Source: Thiohalocapsa sp.
GTDB lineage: Bacteria > Pseudomonadota > Gammaproteobacteria > Chromatiales > Chromatiaceae
Direction: 5' to 3'
NCBI GenBank assembly: GCA_028277725.1
Contig: JANQFX010000105.1
Span: 18,516 to 82,515, forward strand
DNA: 64,000 bases
Positions 34,567 through 42,803 of the stretch are shown here, piece by piece. The notes below the pieces were generated by a model, which was not told the origin of the DNA, did not search any database, and saw nothing but the letters and a program-made list of their open reading frames with translations. The translations under genes were made by a program, and so were the position numbers. Position 1 is the stretch's first letter. Each line of letters starts with the position of its first letter.

Positions 34567-35298
34567 TCATTGTTGTTCCATGCGTCGCGCCCAGGCGGCG
34601 ATGTGCCGGCGTTCGCGCGGGTTGTCGGCCTGGTTGCGAGACGGACTGAAGAACAGGCCCGGCATGTGCAGCAGCTTGCTGTACGGAAAGATGATCATCA
34701 GCGCCGCGACCAGCAGCAGGTGCAGCAGCAGGAAGGGATCGGCCGGCAGCGTCATGACCTGGCCTGCGTAGAGGCCCTGGAAGAATTCTTTGACCCGAAT
34801 GACATCGGTGTGCATGGCGAACTGCATCACCAAACCCGACAGGCCGATGGAAGTCAGCAGCGCCAGGATCAGGTGATCCGACAGCGAGGTGATGTAGCGC
34901 ACCCGGTCCACCAGGAAGCGCCGCGCCCAGAGGCCGGCGAGCCCGACGACCATCGCGATGCCGCCGTAAATGCCGAAGGGCTGGATGAATTGGATCGGCG
35001 CCCAAACGGGCTCGATGAAGTAGCGCAAATGCCGTAGCGTGACCAGGAAGAGGCCGAAGTGGAACATCCAGCCGAAAATCCAGATCCACTTGTTGCCACG
35101 GAACAGGCTCTCGAAGAAGACCACCTCTCGGGTGATGCGGAACGCGACGCCCGTGCGGGTCGTCGGTGCCGGCGTCGTCGGGATCTTCAGTGGTGCAGGC
35201 GTCCGCGCGTATTGCCACACCTTCGCCGCGAGACCGGCCACCAACACGAACGCCGCGAAGTAGAACAAATAGGCGTAGAGCGTGGAGATGAAGGACAT
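34567..35298 (-). CDS. dsrM: Membrane cytochrome b subunit DsrM
   Basis: 243 residues with five predicted membrane helices (first: LYAYLFYFAAFVLVAGLAAK), of the NarI-like gamma-subunit family that binds two hemes b. Candidate His ligands include MFHFGLFLVTLRHL and LLLHLLLVAAL. It carries electrons across the membrane to or from DsrK. The 208-base gap on its upstream side (toward dsrC) contains no gene that I can support. Confidence 0.93.
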   Translation of the reverse strand: MSFISTLYAYLFYFAAFVLVAGLAAKVWQYARTPAPLKIPTTPAPTTRTGVAFRITREVVFFESLFRGNKWIWIFGWMFHFGLFLVTLRHLRYFIEPVWAPIQFIQPFGIYGGIAMVVGLAGLWARRFLVDRVRYITSLSDHLILALLTSIGLSGLVMQFAMHTDVIRVKEFFQGLYAGQVMTLPADPFLLLHLLLVAALMIIFPYSKLLHMPGLFFSPSRNQADNPRERRHIAAWARRMEQQ

Positions 35299-35506
35299 GA
35301 CGGCAGTGCCTCGACGATGATGTCGTTGTGGGTGGTGTCGTTATGATCGGTGCCAGGCCGATGCCGCTGGCCGATCGTCCGAGGACGACGACCGGGCGCG
35401 ATCCGGTGGCATGCTTGTCGCACTGTCCGGCCGAGACGGGCGACGCGGTTGCGCCGCCGCCTCGGCCGGGCGAGGCCGGTGCCCGAGGACGCCGACCCGA
35501 ACGGAC

Positions 35507-35839
35507 TCAGACGCAGCCGGTCGGCTTCGGCAGGCCGGCGTAACGGCAGGCCTGCTTGGCCGGGCCGTAGGGGAACAGGCCATACAGGTACTTGCTGTTG
35601 CCCTTGTCCTTGCCGAACTTCTTGCCGACGGCCTTGGTCAGCACCCGCACGGCGGGAGCAATCTGATACTCCTCGTAGTACTCGCGCAGGTAGTTGATGA
35701 TGTCCCAGTGCTCGTCGGTGAGCTCCAGGTCGTCTTCCTTGGACATGACCTCGGCGACGCCGGGCTCCCAGTCGTTGATGTTGGCGAGGTAGCCTTCTTC
35801 GTCGGTTTCGAAGGACTTACCGTTGACTTCGATGGGCAT
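35507..35839 (-). CDS. dsrC: Sulfur carrier protein DsrC
   Basis: 110 residues, ending QACRYAGLPKPTGCV with both conserved cysteines ten residues apart, the pair that forms the trisulfide/disulfide transferred between TusA/DsrEFH, DsrAB and DsrMKJOP. The DsrC/TusE/TusC fold motif ELTDEHWDIINYLREYYEEY is present. It is a full-length, apparently functional copy in the usual place after dsrH, in contrast to the Cys-less paralogue at 42382. Confidence 0.97.
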   Translation of the reverse strand: MPIEVNGKSFETDEEGYLANINDWEPGVAEVMSKEDDLELTDEHWDIINYLREYYEEYQIAPAVRVLTKAVGKKFGKDKGNSKYLYGLFPYGPAKQACRYAGLPKPTGCV

Positions 35840-35868
35840 GGGGATGCTCCTGTGTGGGATGTTGGAAA

Positions 35869-36177
35869 TTACAGCCAGGCTTGGACCTTATCGTTCTCCG
35901 CGGCCAAATCCACGAAGCCCGCGTAGTCCACGACACTGATGCCGTCGATGACGCGGTCGTCGGACAGGCCGCGCGCCACCAGGTCCGGCCCCAGCACGTA
36001 TAGCTTGACCGAATCGAGCGCCTGCTTCACGCGCTGTTCGACGGCCGTGCCCTTGGTTGCGGCGTAGACGCCGTCTTCGATCAACAACACGTTCGAGCCC
36101 GCGGTGGCGTGGGCGAGGCAGGCGTCCAGCGACGTCTTCTCGAACGGCGACTTGTTTACGGTATGCAGGGTGCTCAT
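35869..36177 (-). CDS. dsrH: Sulfurtransferase subunit DsrH
   Basis: 102 residues, start at ATG 36177 preceded by GAGGTC. Cys20 in SLDACLAHATAGSN sits at the position conserved in DsrH/TusB. With DsrE and DsrF it forms the alpha2beta2gamma2 complex that passes sulfur to DsrC. Genes dsrF, dsrH and dsrC are closely spaced. Confidence 0.95.
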   Translation of the reverse strand: MSTLHTVNKSPFEKTSLDACLAHATAGSNVLLIEDGVYAATKGTAVEQRVKQALDSVKLYVLGPDLVARGLSDDRVIDGISVVDYAGFVDLAAENDKVQAWL

Positions 36178-36193
36178 GGTGACCTCGCAGGCG

Positions 36194-36604
36194 TCAGAAG
36201 CTGAAGACGACGTCCGCGCCGTCCATGATGGCCGCCATCTCGTCCCGGGAGACGAGCTTGATGGAGTCCTTCTCGGCATAGTCGTCGTCCTCGTCCTCCC
36301 AGACGAGGTGCTGTAGGTCGTCGAGGCTCAGCCCGCGCTCCTCCAGGGACTCCTTTTCGACGAAGATCTTCTTCACCTCGTAGTCGCCGAGGGCCGCGTA
36401 GGTCGGCGAGAAGTTCTTCATGCCGATGCCGGCGGTGTCCTGGCCCTTGGTGAGCTGGTACACACCGTCGTCGACGAAGGCGAGGCTGACGTCCTGATCG
36501 AAGGCGGCGCCGATGAGCACGACCTCCAGGGACTCCCAGGCGTAGATCGTGCCGTAGGGTGCCTTGCGATTCAGATAGAGAAACTGCTTGATGGTTTCCG
36601 ACAT
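36194..36604 (-). CDS. dsrF: Sulfurtransferase subunit DsrF
   Basis: 136 residues of the DsrEF/TusC fold (SETIKQFLYLNRKAPYGTIY; LVSRDEMAAIMDGADVVFSF at the C-terminus). Like other DsrF proteins it has no cysteine, so it is probably structural within DsrEFH. It lies 18 bases after dsrE and 16 before dsrH. Confidence 0.95.
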   Translation of the reverse strand: MSETIKQFLYLNRKAPYGTIYAWESLEVVLIGAAFDQDVSLAFVDDGVYQLTKGQDTAGIGMKNFSPTYAALGDYEVKKIFVEKESLEERGLSLDDLQHLVWEDEDDDYAEKDSIKLVSRDEMAAIMDGADVVFSF

Positions 36605-36622
36605 GCTCTTGACCCTCTCCGA

Positions 36623-37015
36623 TCAGTCGCCGAAGACGACCAGTCGATCCGATTGAATGGCCGCCTCGACCAACTGACCCAGACCGGAGATGCGGAAGGG
36701 CTCGCGGATGTTCGTCGCGTCCTTGCCGTTGCGCTTGGCCTCGCCCTCGTCGACGATGCCGCGCCGCTGTGCGGCGGCGACGCAGACGACCATATCCAGG
36801 TTGTGCTGCTCGGCCAGCTCGGCCCAGCGCTCGACGATGTTGCGGTCGTCCTGCGGCGGCGTGGTCAGATTGGTCGAGTTGTTGACGCCATCGTGATAGA
36901 AGAAGACGCGGAAGATCTCGTGACCCTTCTCCAGCGCGGCTTTCGTGAAGAAATAGGCCGAATCGGACGCCTGATGCTGATACGGTCCTTCGTTGACTTG
37001 GATTGCGAATTTCAT
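36623..37015 (-). CDS. dsrE: Sulfurtransferase subunit DsrE
   Basis: 130 residues. The sulfur-accepting Cys is in LDMVVCVAAAQRRGI, about residue 78 as in Allochromatium DsrE. The protein starts MKFAIQVNEGPYQHQASDSA; ATG 37015 follows a GAGGTC ribosome site. It transfers sulfane sulfur to DsrC together with DsrF and DsrH. A 153-base gap separates it from dsrB. Confidence 0.95.
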   Translation of the reverse strand: MKFAIQVNEGPYQHQASDSAYFFTKAALEKGHEIFRVFFYHDGVNNSTNLTTPPQDDRNIVERWAELAEQHNLDMVVCVAAAQRRGIVDEGEAKRNGKDATNIREPFRISGLGQLVEAAIQSDRLVVFGD

Positions 37016-37168
37016 TGAGCGACCTCGCAGTGGCGGCGGTGCGACGGTCGTTGCGACCGTCTCCGCCGGTTCAGGCTCCCCTGCTCCGCTGCCCAACCAT
37101 CACCCGGTCCCGATTCCAGCCCCAACCATCGGTGATGGCCTCGACCGGGACGCGGGCGTGGTTCGGAC

Positions 37169-38242
37169 TCAGAAGCGGATGTAGGAGGAGCTGTTGAAGC
37201 TGGCCCGGGCACCGCGCCAGGTATCGATGTGATACTTGGTGAAAGGCAGCTCGACCTCCTCGAAGAAGCGCGGCCAGCCGATACGCTCGATCCACTCGTT
37301 GACACGCTCCCAGTCCCGGGCGCCTTCCTTATAGGCCTTCAGGATGCGCTTGACGATGGCGGTCGCCTCCGGCCAGCGTGGCGGGTTGTTGGGGATACCG
37401 GCCGCGACCAGTTTCTGGAAGGTCGGCTTGCCGCGGGCGTTGGAATGGTTACCGCCCACCCAGATGGCCAGCTTGGAGTGCTCGGCGTCGTTGATCTGCA
37501 TCGGCGGGCAGGGCGGGTAACAGGCACCGCAGCAGATGCACTTGCGCTCGTCGACCTCGAGGGAGGGTTTGCCGTTCACCATGGCCGGGCGGATGGCCGC
37601 AACCGGGCAGCGGGCAACGACCGACGGGCGCTCGCAGACGTTGGCGACCAGGTCATGGTTGATCTTCGGCGGCTTGGTGTGCTGCACGTTGATGGCAATG
37701 TCACCCTGGCCACCGCAGTTGATCTGGCAGCAGCTGGTGGTGATGTGCACGCGGTTCGGCATGTTGGCATTGCGGAACTCGTCGATGAGCTCGTCCATCA
37801 TCGACTTGACCACGCCGGAGGCGTCGGTGCCGGGGATGTCGCAGTGCAGCCAGCCCTGGGTGTGCGAGATCATGGTCACGGAGTTCTGCGTGCCGCCGAC
37901 GATGAAGCCGGCGTCCTCGAGCGCCTGGATCAGCGGCGCGACGCGGGACTCCTCGGTCACCATGTACTCGATGCTCGAGCGAATCGTGAAGTGGACGTAG
38001 CCGTCGGCGAACTCGTCGCCGATGTCGCAGAGCTTGCGGAGGGTGAAGACGTCGAGGATGCGCTGGGTGCCGGCCTTGACGGTCCAGATCTCGTCACCGC
38101 TATAGGCGACGTGGCGCAGTACGCCGGGGCGCGGGTGCTCGTGGTACTTCCACTGACCGAAGTTCTTACGCATGACGGGATGCAGATACTGCCACGGATC
38201 GGGGCAGCCGGATTCGATGGGCTCGCGCATGTCTTTGGCCAT
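37169..38242 (-). CDS. dsrB: Reverse dissimilatory sulfite reductase beta subunit
   Basis: 357 residues. Siroheme-Fe4S4-binding cysteines occur in TTSCCQINCGGQGDIAI, and a ferredoxin-type cluster in CICCGACYPPCPPMQIND. With DsrA it makes the siroheme enzyme that, in the reverse direction used by phototrophic and chemotrophic sulfur oxidisers, oxidises DsrC-bound sulfane sulfur to sulfite. It begins 103 bases after dsrA with GGAGG before the ATG. Motifs are complete. Confidence 0.97.
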   Translation of the reverse strand: MAKDMREPIESGCPDPWQYLHPVMRKNFGQWKYHEHPRPGVLRHVAYSGDEIWTVKAGTQRILDVFTLRKLCDIGDEFADGYVHFTIRSSIEYMVTEESRVAPLIQALEDAGFIVGGTQNSVTMISHTQGWLHCDIPGTDASGVVKSMMDELIDEFRNANMPNRVHITTSCCQINCGGQGDIAINVQHTKPPKINHDLVANVCERPSVVARCPVAAIRPAMVNGKPSLEVDERKCICCGACYPPCPPMQINDAEHSKLAIWVGGNHSNARGKPTFQKLVAAGIPNNPPRWPEATAIVKRILKAYKEGARDWERVNEWIERIGWPRFFEEVELPFTKYHIDTWRGARASFNSSSYIRF

Positions 38243-38345
38243 CGTTGTCCTCCAGTAAATCAGAAAACAGTTAGGTACTGATCAATGTGGGCGCGTGTGA
38301 TGGGGCGCGACCCGTGGCCGCGCCCCGCGCCCCTCAGGGATCCCG

Positions 38346-39602
38346 TCAGCCGGCCGCCTTCTCGGCCTGCTTCTCGAACCACTCCTCGGCCGCCTCGTCC
38401 CAACCATCCATGCGGATATAGGAGGACTGACGCGGGTGGCTCAGCATGTTCGGATCGGGGTCGATGCCGATTCCATCGAGGAAATTGGCGAGGCCGATGC
38501 GCTCGATCATCTCACCGCAGCGCTCGTGCTCCAGTCCGTTCTCGGCCCAGAAGTCGATGATGTTCTCGGCGAGCTCGACCATTTCCTCGTAGTCTTCCTC
38601 GGTGTCGAGCTTGCGGAAGGGCACGATGACGGTGCCCATCAGGTCACCGATCTTCAGCGTGCGCTTGCCACCGATGAGGATGGTCACGCCCTTGTCGTCG
38701 CCGGGGTGCAGCGCCTTCGGCATGACGTTCAGACAGTGCATGCAGCGCACGCAGTCACGGTTGTTGACCGTGAGGGTGTCGTCGTCGTTCAGCGACAGCG
38801 CCTGGGTCGGGCAGCGGGTGATGACGTTGTCGATGACGGACTGGCGACCGACCGACTTGACGTAGGCCTTCACCTCGTCCTGGTCGACCTTCATGTCGTC
38901 GCGCCAGGTGCCGAGAACTGCGAAGTCGGAGCGCTCGATGGCGTTCTGGCAGTCGTTCGCGCAGCCGGAGACCTTGAACTTGAACTTGTAGGGCAGCGCC
39001 GGGCGGTGCACGTCGTCGACGAAGTTGTTGACGAGCATCCGATGCGCCTTCAGCTCGTTGGTGCAGGACATCTCGCAGCGGGCCGCACCGACGCAGGACA
39101 TGGCAGTCCGCACGCAGGGGCCGGCACCGCCGAGGTCCCAGCCGTACTCGTTGATCTCGTCGAAGAAGTGCTGCGTGGAGTCGGTGTCGGCACCGATGAA
39201 CATGATGTTGCCGGTCTGGCCGTGGAAGGTGACCAGGCCGGAACCGTGCTTCTCCCAGCTGTCGGCGAGCTGGCGCAGCATCGCGGTGCTGTAGTGGTTA
39301 CCCGCCGGCGGCTGCACGCGCAGGGTGTGGAATTCGCGGGACTTCGGAAAGGCGTTGCCGACCTCGGAGAAGCGCGGGATGATGCCGCCGCCGTAGCCGT
39401 ACACCGACACGGTGCCACCCTTCCAGTAACCCTTGCGCGTCTCATAAGAGTGCTCCAGCTGACCCAGCAGGTCGTTGGTCATCTCGTTGATGCGCGGCTC
39501 CGGGTGCTCGTCACGCAGGCGCTTGATGCCGGAGATGAAGCTCGGCCACGGGCCGTCCTCCAGCTGGTCGATCATCGGGGTATGGTGCTTCTCGATGGCC
39601 AT
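38346..39602 (-). CDS. dsrA: Reverse dissimilatory sulfite reductase alpha subunit
   Basis: 418 residues, first gene of the operon. The siroheme/[4Fe-4S] site is in CVRTAMSCVGAARCEMSCTN and FKFKVSGCANDCQNAI; the ferredoxin insertion is in CVRCMHCLNVMPKALHP. Sequence and accessory genes (dsrL, dsrN, dsrEFH) point to the oxidative-type enzyme. The start MAIEKHHTPMIDQLEDG is typical; GGGAG lies about 10 bases upstream. Transcription probably begins 300-450 bases upstream (see promoters). Confidence 0.97.
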   Translation of the reverse strand: MAIEKHHTPMIDQLEDGPWPSFISGIKRLRDEHPEPRINEMTNDLLGQLEHSYETRKGYWKGGTVSVYGYGGGIIPRFSEVGNAFPKSREFHTLRVQPPAGNHYSTAMLRQLADSWEKHGSGLVTFHGQTGNIMFIGADTDSTQHFFDEINEYGWDLGGAGPCVRTAMSCVGAARCEMSCTNELKAHRMLVNNFVDDVHRPALPYKFKFKVSGCANDCQNAIERSDFAVLGTWRDDMKVDQDEVKAYVKSVGRQSVIDNVITRCPTQALSLNDDDTLTVNNRDCVRCMHCLNVMPKALHPGDDKGVTILIGGKRTLKIGDLMGTVIVPFRKLDTEEDYEEMVELAENIIDFWAENGLEHERCGEMIERIGLANFLDGIGIDPDPNMLSHPRQSSYIRMDGWDEAAEEWFEKQAEKAAG

Positions 39603-39654
39603 GTCGGTGAATCTCCCGTTGAGTTCAGGTCAATCGGGTCCGGCGCCTTGGGTG

Positions 39655-39675
39655 TTCGACAGTTGACGTGTCGAA
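39655..39675 (-). promoter_or_regulatory. Perfect inverted repeat in the dsrA leader
   Basis: TTCGACA (39655-39661) and TGTCGAA (39669-39675) with a 7-base spacer lie 53 bases before dsrA. In RNA it would form a 7-pair hairpin; in DNA it could be a dyad operator. Role unknown. Confidence 0.45.
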
Positions 39676-39900
39676 GGCCGTGTCGCCAGGCCGGGTTCGG
39701 ATTAGGTCTGCGGGTGCCTTGTGGTCATCCAGGCTTGGCCTGCTTCGGCGCTAATCCTGGTTCTGCGCCAGGTTTCCGCGCTAGAGATCATGTCCGATCT
39801 CGGTTCCAGCGGCTCTTTTGCCGCAACCGCGGCCCCGCGGAGTTCGGTGGACGGCGTCGCCGACGCCGGACAATCCGGCTCTCAGCCCACTGGGTACGGC

Positions 39901-39929
39901 ACTATAGTCGTCTGCCCCTGGGCCGGTAA
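39901..39929 (-). promoter_or_regulatory. Second candidate dsr promoter
   Basis: On the minus strand TTACCG, a 17-base spacer and TATAGT. The -10 is good, the -35 weak. It would give a leader of about 290 bases. Confidence 0.35.
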
Positions 39930-40054
39930 CTCCACCGAAGGGGGGTAGATCCGCGCCCGGGATATCCCTTTGGGGATAGTTGACCATCTCGTTATTTTTC
40001 CTTCCACGACAGGCTTGTACGCGCACCTTCGCGCGCACGGAACCTCCGGATCGG

Positions 40055-40083
40055 AGTCTATCCAGAGCCTATGAGAATGTCAA
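40055..40083 (-). promoter_or_regulatory. Candidate sigma-70 promoter of the dsr operon
   Basis: On the minus strand a perfect -35 TTGACA (complement of 40078-40083), a 17-base spacer and TAGACT (complement of 40055-40060, 4 of 6 match). It points toward dsrA and predicts a leader of about 445 bases. Confidence 0.55.
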
Positions 40084-40340
40084 CGAATACTAATACAAAC
40101 CTTTGAAAACCCTGTCCGCGAAGGCGCGGTGCCGACGCCCTAGGGCCGCATTGCATTAGCCGAGGACGCCAGCACATAGGCGGCCAGAGCGGTGCGGACA
40201 GGCCGATGGACCGGAAGTTCCCCCGCTCGTGCAATCCGGGGGTTTACTGCTGATTCTCGCGACCCAATCCCAAGGAAACCACGAGGCGCGGCCGACAGAC
40301 TCGTCACCACGCCTTCGGCAACGAGAGAGACACGACACGC

Positions 40341-40532
40341 ATGCTGAAGCTCAGCGACATCCTGGTGTCCCGAAAGGACATCGACGACTTCTCGGGGCTA
40401 CAGCTCGCCGTGAAAGAGGCGGCGCAGTCCGGTGAACGGTTCTTCCGTATGGACGTGAAGCCGCCCTACCCGGACACACCCGAGGACTGGGAAGATCGAC
40501 TGGAGGCAGCATTCAGCGGTCTGGTCCGCTAG
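40341..40532 (+). CDS. Small acidic protein, 63 residues, first gene of the Cas6-like cluster
   Basis: Starts MLKLSDILVSRKDIDDFSGL and ends AFSGLVR. A compact, acidic, soluble protein without Cys or membrane helix. The family is not recognised. A GAGAG sequence precedes the ATG by 13 bases. It is divergent from dsrA and followed at 166 bases by the helical-repeat gene on the same strand. Confidence 0.6.
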   Translation: MLKLSDILVSRKDIDDFSGLQLAVKEAAQSGERFFRMDVKPPYPDTPEDWEDRLEAAFSGLVR

Positions 40533-40698
40533 ACACCCGCACCACGAACCAGGGCGCTGCCGGTCCCCCCGGCGCCCATCCGGCGGATGCGCGCGACGGA
40601 CGGCCGCGGCTCGCATGGCCGGGCCCACGGGCCCCAAGGGATCGAGATATCGGGTCGTCGTTGGCGGCCAATCATCACCATGGCTCCGAGGCGAGACT

Positions 40699-41412
40699 AT
40701 GAAGGCCTACGACATCACCAACCGCTTGAGCGATACCGCTGCGGACTCGATCACCCGCCAGGGCGCCGAAGAAGCGGCGTTGGAATCGCACCTGCTCGCT
40801 CTACAGGAGCAATACGACACACTGCGGCGCATCGACGCGGACGACGAACGCCTCGCGGACGCAAAGCTGCAAATGGCGCGGACGCTAGTCGGCCTCGGAA
40901 GGGGCGGCCAGGCCTGGTCCCTCGGCCGCGAGGCCTTCGACACCTTCATGGCCCAGGACGCCTTCGAGTCCGCCGCGGACTGCTGCGACGTCCTGTTCCG
41001 CACCGAGGAGTCGAGTTCGCTCGCGGCCCTCGGGCAGGGCATCTGGCTCGCTGTCACCTGCCCCATCGACGTGGAGCTGGCCGTCGAGTTGCTGACCCAC
41101 GTGGTGGACGAAACGCCCGACGACTCGGACGGTGCCGCCGTCGCGGCGACGACCGCCCTGTTTCTCGCCGACCTGCGCGCCGAAGGCGTCCAGCGCGAGA
41201 ACCTCACCTTCTTCGCATCCCAGACCCTGGCGGACGTCGCCCGCAGGCACAGCGACATCGACAGCCAGGAGGCCTTCGATCTGTGGCGAGACCGCCTGGA
41301 ACTGCGCGAGCCGGACAAATTCCTCGTGCGCCTGCGCAACGTTATCGAGGTCCTGGTCCAGGACGACTGGTGGTTCGACCGCGAAGCGCTGCAGCAGCGC
41401 CTCCCCCACTGA
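40699..41412 (+). CDS. Helical-repeat protein in the Cas6-like/DsrC-like cluster
   Basis: 237 residues, almost entirely helical (for example LESHLLALQEQYDTLRRIDA, LADAKLQMARTLVGLGRGGQ, FDTFMAQDAFESAADCCDVL), in a pattern like TPR or other solenoids, although consensus TPR positions are weak. There is no signal peptide. It may be a scaffold for the neighbouring gene products; this is inference only. Start ATG 40699 is used; earlier in-frame codons give Arg-rich sequence unlike the rest. It lies 80 bases upstream of the Cas6-like gene. Confidence 0.72.
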   Translation: MKAYDITNRLSDTAADSITRQGAEEAALESHLLALQEQYDTLRRIDADDERLADAKLQMARTLVGLGRGGQAWSLGREAFDTFMAQDAFESAADCCDVLFRTEESSSLAALGQGIWLAVTCPIDVELAVELLTHVVDETPDDSDGAAVAATTALFLADLRAEGVQRENLTFFASQTLADVARRHSDIDSQEAFDLWRDRLELREPDKFLVRLRNVIEVLVQDDWWFDREALQQRLPH

Positions 41413-41492
41413 CGCGCGCCGCCGCGCCGCCGCGAGGGACTCCATCCACCGGGCGACGCCGAGCCCTCCACAGCCCCGACCCATCGAGCACC

Positions 41493-42179
41493 ATGTTCTG
41501 GCAGGAAGACGAGCAAACCCCGCAGACCGGCCCCGACGACGACGTCGTCGATGTGCTATTCAGCCTGAAGTGCCGCGCACTCCCGGTCGATCACGCCTTC
41601 GCCCTAGGCCAGGCCCTGGTCCGGGAGGCGCCCTGGCTGGAGACGGCACCGGACGCCGGCGTCCACAGCATTCACGTCGCGGGCTCCCAGAACGGTTGGG
41701 AGCGCCCCACCCACGGCGCCGATCAGCAACTGCTGTTGTCGCGCCGCACCAAACTCTGTATTCGGGTGCCCCGCGAGCGCGTCGCGGACCTCAAGTCCGC
41801 CCTCGAGGAGACCAGCATCGACGTCGCCGGCGCCCAGCTGCAGATCGGCGAGGGCAGACCCAAGGCCCTGGTCAAGGAGCCGACACTGTTCGCCCGCTAT
41901 GTTGCGGGTCCGGCGGCCTTGGACGAAGACGCCTTCCTGCACTGGGCCGCCGAAGAGCTCCGCGCGATGGATATCCGTATCCGCAAGGCCCTGTGCGGCA
42001 AGGCAACCCAGCTGACGACGCCGACGGGCGCCCTCGACACCCGCAGCCTGTTGCTCGCGGACTTGAAACCCGAGGAGTCGCTGCGGCTCCAGCACCGCGG
42101 CCTTGGACCACACCGGGCCATGGGCTGCGGCATCTTCATTCCGCACAAGGGCATAGACGCGGTCCACAAGCCCAAGTAG
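41493..42179 (+). CDS. Cas6/Cmx6-like protein without CRISPR
   Basis: 228 residues. It resembles Cas6 of the MYXAN subtype: an N-terminal VLFSLKCRALPVDHAFALGQ strand-helix, WLETAPDAGVHSIHVAGSQN, a central RRTKLCIRVPRERV strand and a C-terminal glycine-rich RNA-binding loop GPHRAMGCGIFIPHKGI. Cas6 proteins are ferredoxin-like RNases that cut CRISPR repeat RNA. No CRISPR array or other cas gene exists in this window; the neighbours are sulfur-oxidation genes. It may be a domesticated RNA-binding or RNA-processing protein tied to sulfur metabolism. Candidate catalytic residues cannot be assigned with certainty. Confidence 0.8.
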   Translation: MFWQEDEQTPQTGPDDDVVDVLFSLKCRALPVDHAFALGQALVREAPWLETAPDAGVHSIHVAGSQNGWERPTHGADQQLLLSRRTKLCIRVPRERVADLKSALEETSIDVAGAQLQIGEGRPKALVKEPTLFARYVAGPAALDEDAFLHWAAEELRAMDIRIRKALCGKATQLTTPTGALDTRSLLLADLKPEESLRLQHRGLGPHRAMGCGIFIPHKGIDAVHKPK

Positions 42180-42381
42180 CGCATTTCCGGACAGGTGACG
42201 CGGAGACGGGATGCCACTAGTATTAGCGGGTCGTGATATGCCGCCAGCCACGTGGCCGCCCATCACCGCCGGCGCAGGGCGCAATCCCGGCTCGCGCCCG
42301 ACACGACCGATAACACCAACCCAAGAAGTGTGCGCCGCCCGCCCGCGGGCCGGGGCCGGCGCTGACGAGAGGAGCCCCCAC

Positions 42382-42720
42382 ATGGCACTAGAAGTCAACG
42401 GCAACACCATCGAAACCACCGACAGCGGCTACCTGGCCGACCCCACCGCCTGGGACGAAGACATTGCCAAGGCCATCGCCGATGGCGAGGGCATCGAGCT
42501 GACCGACAAGCACTGGGATGTGATCAAGTACCTGCGTGACGAGTTCTTCAACAACAACCAGAACCAGCCCATGGAGCGCCAACTGCTGAAGGACATGGGC
42601 AAGGTCTGGGGTGCGAAGCCGTCCAGTAAGGATGTCTACAAGCTCTTCCCCCTGGCCCCGACCAAGCAGGGCACCAAGATCGCCGGCCTGCCCGAGGTGC
42701 ATCGCAAGGGCGGCTACTGA
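42382..42720 (+). CDS. DsrC/TusE-family protein lacking both C-terminal cysteines
   Basis: 112 residues, clearly homologous to DsrC (MALEVNGNTIETTDSGYLAD; IELTDKHWDVIKYLRDEFFN), but the end reads TKQGTKIAGLPEVHRKGGY: both sulfur-carrying Cys are replaced. It cannot act as a sulfur carrier and may be a regulatory or adaptor paralogue; Cys-less DsrC-family proteins of unclear, possibly regulatory, role are known. GAGAGGAG lies 9 bases before the ATG. It is the last gene before a strong terminator at 42780, in the cluster with the Cas6-like gene. Confidence 0.92.
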   Translation: MALEVNGNTIETTDSGYLADPTAWDEDIAKAIADGEGIELTDKHWDVIKYLRDEFFNNNQNQPMERQLLKDMGKVWGAKPSSKDVYKLFPLAPTKQGTKIAGLPEVHRKGGY

Positions 42721-42779
42721 CGGCCGCGGCGGGCCAAGGCTGTCCGACGCATGACCGGCGCCCGCCCGATCGACCGACC

Positions 42780-42803
42780 AGCCGGCCCGAGGCCGGCTTT
42801 TTT
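42780..42803 (+). terminator. Rho-independent terminator of the Cas6-like cluster
   Basis: Perfect 8-base stem AGCCGGCC / GGCCGGCT with loop CGA, followed by a run of six T. It lies 60 bases after the Cys-less DsrC-like gene and would end the plus-strand cluster. Confidence 0.9.

Larger units (their letters stand above)
39603..40340. other. 738-base divergent intergenic region upstream of dsrA
   Basis: No gene is supported here. It contains two candidate minus-strand promoters, a leader hairpin and, at 39963-39978, another small inverted repeat (TATCCC/GGGATA with a TTTG loop). It separates the dsr operon from the divergent Cas6-like/DsrC-like cluster, so both units could share control elements. 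AT-rich stretches near 39990-40000 and 40080-40110 fit promoter locations. Confidence 0.6.

Noticed and set aside
35315..35350. A further copy of the GTCGTAATC-type dispersed element between dsrC and dsrM
   Set aside because: GATGTCGTTGTGGGTGG is only loosely similar and has no second arm.
40341..42720. A CRISPR-Cas locus suggested by the Cas6-like gene
   Set aside because: I searched for repeat-spacer patterns and for other cas genes and saw neither in the window.
42382..42720. Assignment as TusE, a tRNA 2-thiouridylation sulfur carrier
   Set aside because: TusE needs the final Cys, which is absent, and no tusABCD genes are nearby.
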